This document shows positions 13,745-25,869 of a DNA stretch of 64,000 nucleotides, one piece after another. Position 1 is the first letter of the stretch. The number at the start of each line of letters is the position of its first letter. The notes under the pieces were generated by a model. It made no database searches. It was not told the DNA's origin and was given only the letters and a program-made list of their open reading frames with translations. The position numbers and the translations under genes were made by a program. The DNA comes from Ifrita kowaldi (Eukaryota > Chordata > Aves > Passeriformes > Cinclosomatidae): positions 62,001 through 126,000 of the forward strand of contig VZRS01014440.1 in the NCBI GenBank assembly GCA_013398055.1. The letters run 5' to 3'.

Positions 13745-13930
13745 AGGTGGTTATTTCTGTCCCTGCCCTGTGCCGGCACATGATTGCCTATGGTTATATA
13801 CGACAGTATATTGATAACACAGTGTTCTGGTTAGGAATCTGGCGTCAGGCGCACGCTTTCCACGGATCAGCCATAAGGGAGAGCTATAGTCTACCACCTA
13901 TATATGAGAACAGAAAAAAAGTACGAACTT
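13745..13930. other. Small CpG-containing block of unknown origin
   Basis: Within about 190 bp there are several CpGs (in TACGAC, GGCGTC, GGCGCACGC, CCACGG and TACGAA contexts), whereas the flanks have almost none. It reads as an insertion or element younger than its surroundings. A 62-codon frame spans it on the plus strand but I do not recognise the product. A purine-rich run followed by a T-A-containing junction near 13876-13892 weakly recalls the edge of an LTR. That is too little to call a provirus. Confidence 0.35.
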
Positions 13931-15251
13931 TATAAAAGCTTTTAAAGGCAGTATACTGAATAAGTTTTGCGGTTACATGGCATTTTTATGCTGAACCACT
14001 TGACAAAGTAAAATAAGGATTGTTATTTATCTTATAAAAGCACATAAAGACCTGACTTCAGTTCTAGGGAGAGTAGTTACCCCACAGCTAAATCACCAAA
14101 AAGATTTCATTATCTGCTTCCTTTTTCTACTCTTGACATTCAAATTGTCTCCACAAACTGTAATCAAACAGTATAGATGTCTGAATTTTGTAAATGCATC
14201 CTCTTCTACAGGCTATACTTCCACAGTCTTTAAGGGCAGAATTGCCACCAGTTACCCTTAATAGTTAATATAATTAAAGCTGTATGTCTAGGTTCCCACT
14301 GTGAAGAGAAAGAGAAACCTTCATCAACCACCCAGACTCACATAAGATGTGAGCCTAAGGTGTGTAGGATAAATTACCCCCCTGACAGTGCCTTCATTGA
14401 CTAAAGGGGAGAATTCATCAAGATCAGTCCCAGTTTGACCTCAAATATCTACTAATGTCCATGTGCAAGACCACTCAAACCATGCCTGTGTGAACTAAAC
14501 ATCCACTGAACTAAGTCCAACTAAATGTTACCTCAAGGTCTGGGAGTTCTCAGAACACTTCTACTGGACCTGTCATCCTACATGAAGAAAAATTACTGGA
14601 AGAGGTGCTTCATTTTTGCCATTAGAGCATTCAGGATGGTTTTGTAAGTCCTCAACTCACATTCTCCATCTCCCTCAGAGGTCTCGAACTCACTTCAGGC
14701 AAGCACGGCCTAATATTTGTTTTTAACACATTTTGGAACAGAGGATCTGGTCTACTCTCCAGCTGAAACAGCTCTGTCCATATGCACTCATTTAAGTGTT
14801 GAGGTAAACGCAGAGAATAAAAGCATCTTTTAGTTTAATCACTTGTCAGAATATTAAGAGCTGTATATTACACTTCTTCATCTAATTTGTATTTTTTTTT
14901 ATTACAAGTGAAATAAATAGCTTCAGCCAAAGAAGCCAAGAAGACTCTCCTCCTTCCCACTCCCAGATTAGGCTCAAGTGCAGTGATTACGGCAGTCTTA
15001 GGGGATTTAAAGGATTGCTACTCAAGTCTCCTTGGGCAGGAGAAAAAAACACCTTGTGGATAAGGGTTAGACTTAATAATTAACCTAAGGAAAGTTCCAT
15101 CCAATCCCTTAGCCATTTTCTTTCTCTTTTACAGAAAAACGGACAATTAGTATGTGTGAAATCAGCTGTCCTCTTCACAGCTATTGGCTAGAGTCACATG
15201 CCGAGACAGCAATTAGAAGTGAAGGCACTCCTGGTTTACAACTAGCAATTT

Positions 15252-15379
15252 AAAAAAAAACAAAACAAACAGAACAAAACAGAAACCCAAACCAAACTAA
15301 ATCAAACAAAACAAAACCAAAAGAAAAGCTATGAACAAAAACAAACAAAACCCAACCAAACAAACAAAACCACAAAAAC
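15252..15379 (+). repeat. 128-bp A/C-only-type low-complexity tract (CAAA/ACCAAA)
   Basis: Of 128 bases only about 5 are G and 4 are T; the rest are A or C arranged as irregular CAAA, CAAAA, ACCAAA and AACCCAA units. This is the largest low-complexity tract in the window and is strongly strand-asymmetric. It could be an expanded simple sequence or the degraded A-rich tail of a retroposed sequence. I see no recognisable element body upstream. Confidence 0.9.
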
Positions 15380-16790
15380 TCCTGGCACTTACAAAACAAG
15401 CCTCCGCACAGGCTTTAAGGAAGAATTACAACAGAAACCTTAATACATGTTTGGAAATGAACTTATACTGAACCCTTCATGAGCAAAATTAATTTGGCAC
15501 CTCTGATTTCCACCAGGGACTAGAGCTGGAAATGACTGTGGTCTAACAGAAAGGCTTTTCTTCTGGTATTTCCAGCTGAGATGCCAAGTGGAAGTGCTGG
15601 AATCTGATAAGAAAGCTTGCTCTCATAGATGTTTATCCAAACACGACCTGGACAGTAAAATTTTGGTTCTCTGTCTGTCTTTGCAGACTGACACTCAAGT
15701 GAGTTAGCAGAACAGTTTTCGTTATTTATACGGAAGCTTGCATTTGTTGTTTTAATAGAAACCTTCTGTCTTTCCATAGAAACCAAAGCAATGAAAGTAT
15801 CAGTCCTATGGATCAACACAATAGTGAAAGACAATACCTAACTAACAGATGCTTAAAATAGAGACACTAGATACAAGGCTTTCCAAACAAAACAAATACA
15901 TTTTAAATGTCTGTCTTGCCTCCTTACTCTCTTAAATTACAGTGAGAAAAAATTTTACATTGAAGATCTGGTGTAAAATCCCAGAAAACACTGTGAAACC
16001 ACAGAGAAGTCCACTATTGAATTGGATCATCTTTGGAATAGACCTCTTGTGTAAAACCTGTCTTCATTCATACTGCCATTCACTCTGTTCATCTCTTAAG
16101 ATGTACTTTAACTGAAATTGTTACAAGAAACGAGGTCTTAGTTTCTCAGTGGAAGTTTCGGTCCTCATCCTGCCCTGGCAGCGCCTGATGGTGATAGTCC
16201 GTAAAAACTGACAAGCTGTGCTACCTGTTTTCTGAATGCATTAGTGAAACATTTATGATGGATATGTGTTACACTCATGAAAACTAACAGAAAGATTATA
16301 ATGCACCCTTAAGAGTGAACTAAAAATAAAAGCACTCTCTGACATGGTAAAGCAGCTGTGTACTATGCAGTGACAATGAGGGACTGAACCCAATAAACTA
16401 TTACAGCTAACTGCTTCTGTTTGCATCAACCTGTGAAATAGCTTCATTCCTCACTGCTGGGCAATGATTATCTTCTCTAATAGCACAAATTATTAAGTGA
16501 AATCTTCAGATGAGTATGTCTGATAAACCACAATCATGCCTCGGATTCTGTACTAGCAATTATATGGCATTTTCTAGTAAACTCTTGCTTTTAATATCTG
16601 CAACAGCTATGTAATTTCTGTAATTATCTGATCAATTTATATGATGCACCTGTCTCAAATATTCTGGATGAATGTATACATTCACATATATATACAAAAC
16701 CTCACCTCATTGATTAAGTCAAGACAGCACAATTTAAAATAAATACCTCTTAAACATCAAAACCTAGACAAGTTTCCTCTAAATAAAATC

Positions 16791-16809
16791 CTAAGTTATT
16801 ATAACTTAG
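16791..16809. repeat. AT-rich palindrome with 9-bp arms
   Basis: CTAAGTTAT and ATAACTTAG are exact reverse complements separated by one T. The palindrome opens a run of about 90 bases (to about 16885) that is almost all A and T, with repeated TTAT units. Such DNA melts easily and can extrude a cruciform. A scaffold-attachment role is possible but not shown. Confidence 0.75.
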
Positions 16810-16950
16810 TTATAACAGTTATGTTATGTTGTATTATAAAACGATATTATACATAGTTATTATATTATTATATCAGTAGTATTCAATAAAAATCAGCACA
16901 CTAGACCAAAAAATAAAGATAACACCAAGGTTAGACAGTTCATCTGGATA

Positions 16951-16977
16951 TCTGGATAGATAGTTCATCTATCCAGA
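16951..16977. repeat. 11-bp perfect inverted repeat, 5-base loop
   Basis: TCTGGATAGAT (16951-16961) pairs perfectly with ATCTATCCAGA (16967-16977) across the loop AGTTC. A partial extra copy of CTGGATA lies just upstream, so the local sequence mixes direct and inverted repetition. The stem is too short for a microRNA precursor and no RNA function is claimed. Confidence 0.8.
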
Positions 16978-19117
16978 ACTCCAGATGTGAGGACCATGAG
17001 CACATATTCCCCTTGTGATCTTATCTGTTGCCTTGTAAGAGACTGTGCCCTTCAGATACAATGAACAAAAAAGCCAGTAAATAGCATACATCCAGAGTGG
17101 AAATGGTAGTGGAAGCGAGGATAGCTATTTAACAGCAATGCACAAAAGACATGGAGTAGAAAACAAAGCATATTTTCCTCTTGATGAGGTTTGCAATGCT
17201 TTTAAAACATGGAGTGTATAATTGCTTATTCAGGATAGACAAAACAATGGAAAATCTTCATTTGGACATGTACTTGTAAATAAGAAGCTAAAACAGAGCA
17301 ATTCCCTGACTACTCTTGCTGCCAAGGCATCAAGATGCACCAAAAGATCCTAAAAGGTACTCTCAGTCCACAAGCTTGGCTAAAAGGAAGGAAATTGCTC
17401 CTTCAGTCTCAGACAGTACCTCTCTCAGACAGTCTGCCAGCTTCTCTCAGATGTGCTCCAGGTAATTGCCTCTCACCCAAGCAATGATCTCAACTCAGCA
17501 TGAAGAAAAGTGAGGAACTGTGTCATCTGGACAGTATGAAGCAAAGTGCAGCTATGTGAGATCACCATATTGATGATTGCAGCCAAAGAGGTCACAGTGT
17601 TCCCTTTAATATCTACCTACTACCTATATGATTTTAGATAAGATGCATGAAGTAAAAGTCTGCCTTACAACAAATTGTTTGTCTTCTTTGGTAAAAGAAT
17701 CATTCTGAGGTTCCCCTATCTCAGAGGGAAAATAATGGCTCTTTTGGGCATGTCTGTGCCTGCTTTTGCCAGGAACTGTAAATGTCACATAAATGATGAT
17801 CCACGTAAAAAGTCACTTGTGACAGTTTTGAAAGAATTTGTTTGGAGTCAAAATGTATTTGCTAGTGTCTTATGTAGCCAGAAGGTATTGATTTAAAGAT
17901 CAAGAAAGGCAAATACACTGTTACTGACATTTTTGAAAGGGTCATATGCAAAACACATCTCTCTCAGAGTTTCTAAAACCATTTTCTGATTTCCATCTCT
18001 CTTTGTGTTTAAGACTGTCAGAAGACTAGGGATGTCTTAGCAGGAGTTTTCGTCACCTCACTTACATATACTGTTGACCTGAACTCTCAAAATATCTGCT
18101 TTAATCAAATCTGGTTTGGCCATTTCTGCAGAGCTCATGGGTTTCCCATAAGTGCCATTCCAAACAGGGAATGAGAGGATATGCAGTGCCTGTTTTACTT
18201 TTGCTTTTGCAATAGTATAAAGCCAGAGTAACTTTGATGGATTTAGAGCAGATATAACCCATGTATGACAGAAATTTCTAGATATAACTAGATTTCGAGG
18301 TAATTAGAAATAATTAAGCTTGGAGTAGGAACACCTATTAAGTTGTTCCAGAGGGGAACTAGTTTTGAACCAGAGAATGCATTTGGATCATCTCTACTAT
18401 GAAGTGATAAGCTGTGTAAGTTCAAAGTACAATGGAAAGCTCTGACATTATCCATGCCTGTTAGTAAACAGTGCTGGTACAAGCGCTATGGGAAATACCT
18501 ATTGTGACTGTAAGACTCTATATGTCTGTTGTTATTCTGTTAGGGGTTATTACTGAATCTCTACGTGTCATGGTCTTTCAACATACTCTGGAGTCCAGTA
18601 ACCTTTTATGTCTTATTATTCAGTCAAGGAAGACTTAGCAGATTTTTCTAAAAAGTCACTAAAATGATAACAATCTATAACTGTGAGTTAAACTCTACTC
18701 CACGTAAACCTGAAAATTTTCTGGAATTAGCTATCACATTTCTTCTAGACAGCAAACCAAGAGTACCAAAGCTAAGATAGACAACACTTCTGTCCACTCT
18801 GGAAAAAAATGTAAACTGACAGAAAACCCTCTCTACAACTTCTTCTGTTCCTTCAAAAGAAGAGCCAAAATTTAGGATTATTGGTACGTGCTATACCCTC
18901 CCTGTCTTCAATTTTATGCTGTGAATGTTGAGAAGAACTGCAAGAGATCAGACAGAGCCCAGGACCAACAACTGCTTTTTATGTCTCCTCAAAGATCATT
19001 TCATTTCTAAAAGATGGAAGTCAGTTGCAATCCACAACTCTACATCCATGTAGTAAATACGAATAAGGTCTGTGCTTAACATCAGTATAACTGTAGTTTA
19101 CACACACAGAGAGAGAC

Positions 19118-19135
19118 AAAAAAAAACCAAAAAAC
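19118..19135 (+). repeat. Short A-rich tract
   Basis: A run of nine or so A's, CC and a further run of A's follow a short CACACAGAGAGAGAC stretch. It is simple sequence and is not associated with any identifiable element. Confidence 0.6.
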
Positions 19136-20960
19136 CATATTAGTAGTATATACCAGCACCTGTTTCGGAAAAATACTCGATTCTTGGCTGGCACAGTTTA
19201 AGGGTATCTCCAGTCACATTCAGAGGGTTATACTGTTTTATGCTTGCTCAGAGTTTGGACTTAGATGTAACAACTAATAATAGTCTGAGGACTAAGGAAA
19301 AGGGTAAAATAGCAAACCAATAGGAATGTGGCCTTACCACACACTTACTGTGTATTTCACTGGAGAATGAAATTTATCTATACAGAAGGATATCCTTAAA
19401 ATTTAATTTAATTTTTAATAATGTCTGAATTTAATAAGATGTGGAAGAAAAAGAAATTGCAAGGACTGTGCTAATTCACTGTTTACTGAAATAAAATATA
19501 GTAATATATCACTGCTGCTGTATCCGTGCTTGTGAGTATTCTCTAGCTAACCAGGTTAAATATTTAACTTCGCATTAACAACCACCTTAATGAGTTTTTC
19601 AGTTCTGGGTATTGAGTTTGAATTGAAGACCTTGCACAGAGTATTTTCTATATTCCCCTGATTGTAATTGTACTTATTCATGATTCTTGCATGCAAACAG
19701 ACTTTTTGAGAGTTCATCAGTTCCAGATAGCTATTTTCCACTTGATGTCAATAATTTTTCATTCAGCCATTTATCAGAATTCTTTTCAATGCATCTAATG
19801 GGTGATGTCACCCAGAAAGAGTTGTAATTGCAGGTGGGAGATGAAAAGGAGATCAAAAGGCTTTCAAGAAACAAAAATTCTCTATTTATGCAAGTTCTAA
19901 GAAACAAAGAATGCAATAAGAAACAAGCTGACAACAAAGTAGAATTCAAATGGGAGCAAAATTATGGCTAAACATACTAATCTTCAAAGTTTAACATGAA
20001 TTGTCAGCAGTTCTTTGAAAAAAATCATGTTTCTGAAATTGCAAATATAGAGCCATTAGTCAGCTATATATAAATGAATATTTCCCTTTTCCAAATCAGA
20101 TTTATGGAATATTTTGCCTTCTGTCAGATTATAATATATTTGCATCTAATAGTCTAATTTAGAATGCTGGGGTTATAAATAGATGCGAAATGTGGCATAA
20201 ATTAACATTGATACCAAAGACTAACGTGTTTTCCTTATAAACTGTAAACTGCTTCCATGTCAAAGGAAAGCGAAACTGCTCTGTGCTTGAGGTTTTCTGA
20301 GGTAAGAGTGCATTGGTATGTTTGAGCAGTCACAGTGCTCTTGGGCTGTGAGATGTGCTATCCAAATTCCTTTCCATGTTAACTATTGCTGACCTTCAGC
20401 CATGGAAAGCAGCTAGTAGGGTGACTTAATTTGGCACCTGTTCTGGGGATTTCTGAATAGCTGAAGCCAAAAGCAATCCATATTTAGGTGCCCCAGCCTG
20501 TTCTCAGCACATACTGTATTTTACGGTGGATTTCCTTAGGAGATTGTAAGGGCAATGCCATGTGGGAATTCCTAAGTGTTGCCTTTCACTCCTTCAAATA
20601 CCAAATGTGAGGCTGTTTTTACTGACGTCTTTTTTTCTGGTAAGTGTGGCATCCAGAGGAGAGAATTCTCTAGTAGAATAACACATTTTCCAAAACACCT
20701 CATGGGAACGCACATTTCTTGTGAACTAGAAAGGAAAGCAAACTATTAATCAAGAGAAACTAGGCTTGCAATGCTATTGAGTATGGACATTGTGTGGAAT
20801 TTTTCCTTATTTCTTGAGAATAATCACAGGAAGAGTGTGGGTGGTTTGGCTCATATATGAAAAGCCACCTCTCAAATAAATGAAAAAAAAACAACATTTG
20901 GAAACACAGGGTTTCAACACAATCCTAGACATAGGACAAAAACAAAGAAATAAACTGGAG

Positions 20961-20991
20961 TCTAGTCTAGTCTGTCATGCTAGTCTATGCT
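20961..20991. repeat. Degenerate TCTAG-type short tandem repeat
   Basis: TCTAG units are repeated imperfectly (TCTAGTCTAGTCTG, then CTAGTCTATGCT). The 5-base periodicity is visible over roughly 30 bases. No function is implied. Confidence 0.55.
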
Positions 20992-21550
20992 GAAATTATT
21001 GTTCCACTTCCTGTGACAAAGATAGAGCACCTTTTCAGTTTCTGATTCTGGAACCATACTACTCTATATATATAATTATATTGTTTTAGATTCTTTTAGA
21101 AATAACACTTATATATACTTATAAAATATTTATTTTCCCAGAATTAAAAAGTAACTACAAAGACTTGAAGGATGGAGTTAGATTCCAATACTCAACATGA
21201 AAGAAAAGAAAAAAAGAAAAATTCCAGACCTCTGGGTAGAATTCCTCCATGAACAATTTTTTGCCAAGGTGCATCACATTCTTACATGAGTTTACTATTT
21301 TTAATGACTGTAACTGTACACAGAGGATGAAAATACCTTTATTTCTTTTCACTTTCACAGGTATATAGAGGCTATAAAAATATCTATTAAAGAGAAGATG
21401 GGCATGATCTTCAGGGGAATGAAAGGGGACGGTTCTGAAGCTTGTTTCCTCCCCTCCCATAGCATTTTTATGCTAGTGCAAAATATTCTTGAGCCAGCTG
21501 GTTGTTTTGTTCACACTGGCTTTCGTTGCCTAATCTAGTGAATTCATTAT

Positions 21551-21800
21551 AGCTCCCTGCCTGAGGGCTCAATTTTCAGCTGCGCTGAGCATGACCCATA
21601 TCAGCTGTGGGAAAAGGAAGGCAAAGGCTCTGCGGGCCCCTCACACCTCCCGGAGCTCTCAGGAAGCTGTGGGGTGACCCAGCTGCTGCACCAGCCCAGA
21701 CAACCATGACTTGGTGACATTGCCTTGCGTGGGCCTTGGAAATTACTCTCCTGGCAGGAGTTTGCTTGTCAAAACGTGAATCCTGTGTCAGGGACTTGCA
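21551..21800. other. GC-richer block without recognised content
   Basis: This stretch is noticeably richer in G and C than its flanks (for example around 21620-21710) and contains a few CpGs (CTGCGCTG, CTGCGGGC, CCCGGAG, TTGCGTGG). No open frame stands out and no repeat family is recognised. A conserved regulatory element or a decayed transposon are both possible. Confidence 0.4.
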
Positions 21801-24800
21801 GAGTAGGAGAAGCGGCCATAAAATAACGCTGGTTCTATGTCAGAAGAGGACTTTCCCATGCTAGGAATTCCTTGATTAATTCATCCTGGGAAATGCTTCA
21901 GGCTTGATCTTGCCATGTAAAGAGAACTTTCTGGAGTCAGAATCTAGAATTGAGTGCACTGTTTCTGAGGTAACCTGACTCTAATATCATCACAATAAGT
22001 AGTATAATTTTGTTCCTTGGTTACATGCTAAAGACGTGCTATTACAGAGAAGCTCCGTGTCAAATGCATTCTATTCGCTCATGTGCTACCAAAGGACAAA
22101 CAGTACTCTGTTTTTAAAGCATTTTGGCTGAGATTAGTGGTTGCGGAGAGGGAGCTGTGTCCATTTTGTCCTCACTAGCAAGTGGGTGTTTGCCTCCCAC
22201 ACTCACGTCACTGCCACATTTGGCAGCAGTGACACTTTGGCAGCAATAACTTATCTAAGAGGTCCCAGCACTGTAAAGTAGTCTCACTACTCCCTAAAAA
22301 TTTTCTGAGTTGAGTAGTTTAGCTCTTTACTTCCAGTTCACTGACCTATGGTCACTTCTTACATGCACACACAAACACACTTGAACACCCATCTCCTAAG
22401 TACTGCAAGGAACTTAAAACTTACAAATCAACAAGACAGAATGGTCCTAGCCAAGGAGGAAGAACAAGCAAGATGAAAACATCATAAAGACCCCATGCTG
22501 GCACAGCATATTGACTCATACTTTCCAGTTATAAATGTCATCCATTAGGCTAAAAAAATAATAATAAAAATCACTCTTCATTCTGGGTTGTGGGTTTTTT
22601 TATTGCTTGCTTCAATAGCTCTGCTCTTCATCAGCTCCAGTGTTCGGCAGCTGATCCCTCTTTCCTTCGGTAAGGACATGTGATAGTTTGCTGAATAGCT
22701 GCAAACATGCTCTCTGCTGGGTACTAATAGCTGGCACATTAGGCTGCTTGGTGAGCTGTGGCAGCCAAACAGAAATGCTTTCAACAGAATGATTTCACTA
22801 AAGAAGTGGAGAGTTGGGATTTTTTTCTTTTCCCTTTTTTTTTCCTTTCTCCACTCTGCTTGGTGCCAGAGCTCTTAAAATAGTACTCTCAGAGTTTTCT
22901 TGTTACCCATTTTAGAGCCCAGATGTAGGAAGCCAGCCAGCACAGCTGGTGGAGCCTAAGTGTCTCACAGATAGGGAAAGATTACGTGGCCTTCATTTTT
23001 ATTCTTAACTGTTATTTTACTCTTTATTCCTAAGTGTTATTGATGTTACTGCTATTGGAGTGTCAGGAAAAAAATGCCTGGGCCTGTTGAGTTGGAAGGC
23101 CTATGAGCTTCCTCTCCCCACTGTCTTCATCATCTTGCCAGTGTACTTTGTAACCTTCCCTGATTCCCTCATCAGGAATGTAGATTTAATTGTTCCGTTC
23201 TGAGCTCACACTGATACCTGTGCTCAGCTATTACAAGTGATGTGCAATGATGCTGTGAAGTGAACTCATTCTCACAGCAGGCTAGATATAAAATCAATTT
23301 TCTTCTTATACTTAGGAGTATATGCTGGATTTCTAGCATATTTCTAAGGAGAAGAGGGTATATGGAGTTGTACCAAGCTTCCTGGCAGCAAGCTAAAATG
23401 TACACAACAAATTGAAAAGAAGCGATATGCCAACCTGTAGAGCTTCCTTATCTAGTGAGTACTGGGCTGGCCACTCTTAGAGACATGGGAACTTTCTTCT
23501 CCTAAGCATGCAAATCAAATTGCTGGAAGCCTTCAGTGAAATTTTGCTTCTGTGAAATTTTTTTCCTGTTAAAGATTTGCTATCACCTGAGCAGCCTCAT
23601 GGGATCTTTCCTCAAGCAACATGTGGTAACTCCTACCAGCCTTGAGTTACTTATAATCGTATGGTTTCTGAAGGGTGGCTTTTGAAAGCAGCCCAGTCTG
23701 AGGTATTACAGTTACAGACCACAGAACTCCATGTTCCTAGTACATCTGTGAAAGCATTTGGGGGAATGGCAGTACGGATGGAAGTAACACTGATTCATTC
23801 TATCTTCATATGGAAACAGAGGGAACAGTTGGCCTCTCCAAACTGGAATAATACAGAGATCTGAATATGCAAAAATAGCACAGCAATTTCTAGGAGAAAA
23901 CTAAATGCTTCTCAGAAATGTATTGAAAAACAGAGCATTGAGGTCCACTGTGAAACACTTGAAAAGTACAGAGAGCAAGACTTCATTACACTATGCCTCT
24001 TGACTTTTAAGGTAACACAGGTTACACTGAAAATGAAGAGGAGTCAGGTACTCAATCCTTGTTTATACTTTTAGACCGCCTCTAGCACTAAGCATGTCAC
24101 CTACCATAAACAAATCTCTGGTTGCAGCACTTACGAATGAATGATGGATGTTTTTGGAGGTAGTGAACAATCAAATTCTGCACCAATTTAGGTTTTTGAG
24201 AAACCATTTCTGGTGGATGTCTCGCTATTAATTTACAGCCTTCCACTGCTCACCATTTTCGTCTCCTTTCTCATGACAGAATCAGAATAATTCGGTTTGT
24301 GCCTGCATCTCCTTGATGGGAGCATGAGGTCCAGTGTCTTAGCTGATGCCAGTAATAAAAGTGGTCTTGCATAAAGATGCAGGTCTGTGAGTGGGAGCTG
24401 CTGATTCACACACATTCCTTTCTACCAGCACAGTTGCAGGAACAGTAGCCTCCAGTAAGCAAACAGCTGAGAAGGTATTTCTTTAAACAGCTTCTGCTGT
24501 TTGCACAGAGAATATGAATACAAGTCTCTACACTCTCCACTGACTCATGCATGTGACCATGTTCAAGCTTATGCCTACCTCCATTTCCTTCCCTTGTGTC
24601 AGCAACTCACTGCTTCTGTTGCTTCTGAAGTTCACTGTAATTATATATACAAGCAACACATGACTAGAGAGCTTTAAACGAGATCAGGATTTTTGCATGT
24701 TGGCTTTTGTTGCCGTATGCCTAATTTTCTAGGGAAGAGGGGCATCCTAATGCCTGAGACTGGAGTTTTACATGTACCTGCTGAAATCTGTACCCAGCTT

Positions 24801-25432
24801 CCACTAGGACCTTGCAAGACCTGTATGTTTCTCTCTCCTTGGAGGGTTTCTCAGAGGCTTTAACCTGACCAGAGAGGTTTTTGTTGTATTCCAAAAGTGA
24901 ATTTCGTGTTTTCAGCCACTGGAAGTGTCACACCTAAGCTACTATTTAGGGTCTGTGTATTAGTTGCTGAGGGATAAGCAGTTTCACAAGCCTGTTCTCC
25001 ACATCATAGAACAGGTGTATAAGACAACAGATGAATTTCCATGCAACATTGATAGAGCGGGTCCTCACACCAGTCTGAAATGGTAAGATAAATCTTATGT
25101 GACTAAATCTGTATGAAGTAAACATTTTTTTGTAATTCTTCTGTCATGACTGAGTCCACCACAGAGAAACCACTTTGAAATCTCTATGTACCTTCTTTCC
25201 AGATGATTTTCCACCAAGATTCTCATTAACTCAATTATCCATAAAACTATCCATGAGAAAAAAGATCTTGAAATAGATAACAGATGCACTTAGGAGTTAC
25301 ATCTTGTGATGAATGAATACAAAATCCCAGCTTCATTATAGCCAGCCCACACAGTCACATTTTTTATTGCTCATATGTAATGATCAGAAATCATTCGGGA
25401 CCAAAAAAAGCCAAAAATTTTAACACAATCTC
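21801..25432. other. Unique sequence, no gene seen
   Basis: No coding exon, RNA gene or known repeat was recognised. Open frames are 60-77 codons on either strand and look random. The only small-scale structure of note is the regulatory-site-like cluster at 22203-22245, entered separately. Confidence 0.6.
22203..22245. promoter_or_regulatory. Possible enhancer-like cluster: CRE-like site plus NFI half-sites
   Basis: TCACGTCA (22203-22210) differs at one base from the palindromic CRE. It is followed by TGCCA (22212-22216), TTTGGCAGCA (22219-22228) and the same ten bases again at 22236-22245. TTGGCA is the half-site bound by nuclear factor I proteins in vertebrates. The tight clustering, exact repetition with a 17-base period and presence of a CpG are seen directly; regulatory activity is inference. 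The same words may occur by chance. Confidence 0.25.
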
Positions 25433-25492
25433 ATAAAATAAAATAAAATAAAATAAAATAAAATAAAATACAATAAAATAAAATAAAATATA
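25433..25492. repeat. (ATAAA)n pentanucleotide microsatellite
   Basis: About twelve ATAAA units run almost without fault over 60 bases, with a single C substitution near 25471. Pentanucleotide AAAAT-type microsatellites are common in bird genomes. Length polymorphism between individuals is expected. Confidence 0.95.
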
Positions 25493-25869
25493 AAAAATTT
25501 GAAATGATTTGCAATGTTTGAAGCACCTGGAAGGAGCACCCTAACTACTTGCTAATTTCTATCCTTATGATGCTCTCAGTAAGAGCTCTGGTATCTCCAC
25601 CCTTTATCACCTTCTCCTATACCTGCCCTGAATGCGACACATCATCCTCAACAATCTGTTCTTTCTATTTATAATATCTTTAACTAGAACTGATGTGTAC
25701 TTCACCCATGAAATTTAGGTTCCAGTTTATTCCCAATTCTGTGTACAAACTTTATGGTAGGTACTACTACATCTGTCCTGTCTTTTTAAATATGCTCATG
25801 ATTTACAGCAAGTAACTTTTGGCAAGTCGCCTTTAAATATTTGTAATTGCTGTATAAACCTTCATCTTA
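25493..25869. other. Unique AT-rich sequence, nothing identified
   Basis: This short spacer lies between the microsatellite and the GC-richer block that follows. Base composition is typical of the window. There is no open frame of note and no repeat signature. Confidence 0.6.

Larger units (their letters stand above)
13931..21550. other. AT-rich unique sequence, no gene seen
   Basis: About 7.6 kb without a recognised gene or mobile element. It contains the A/C tract at 15252-15379, an AT-rich palindromic patch at 16791-16890, a hairpin at 16951-16977, two 11-base direct repeats (17407-17417 and 17423-17433), an A-rich tract near 19118-19135 and a TCTAG-rich repeat at 20961-20991. A 104-codon minus-strand frame at 15520-15834 is not recognisable as a protein family. 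Confidence 0.6.

Noticed and set aside
13868..13895. Retroviral polypurine tract and U3 start
   Set aside because: Only a short, weak resemblance; no LTR partner, no primer-binding site and no adjacent retroviral coding sequence recognised.
15062..15075. Interstitial telomere repeat (AAGGGTTAGA)
   Set aside because: Only a single partial TTAGGG-like unit, no tandem array.
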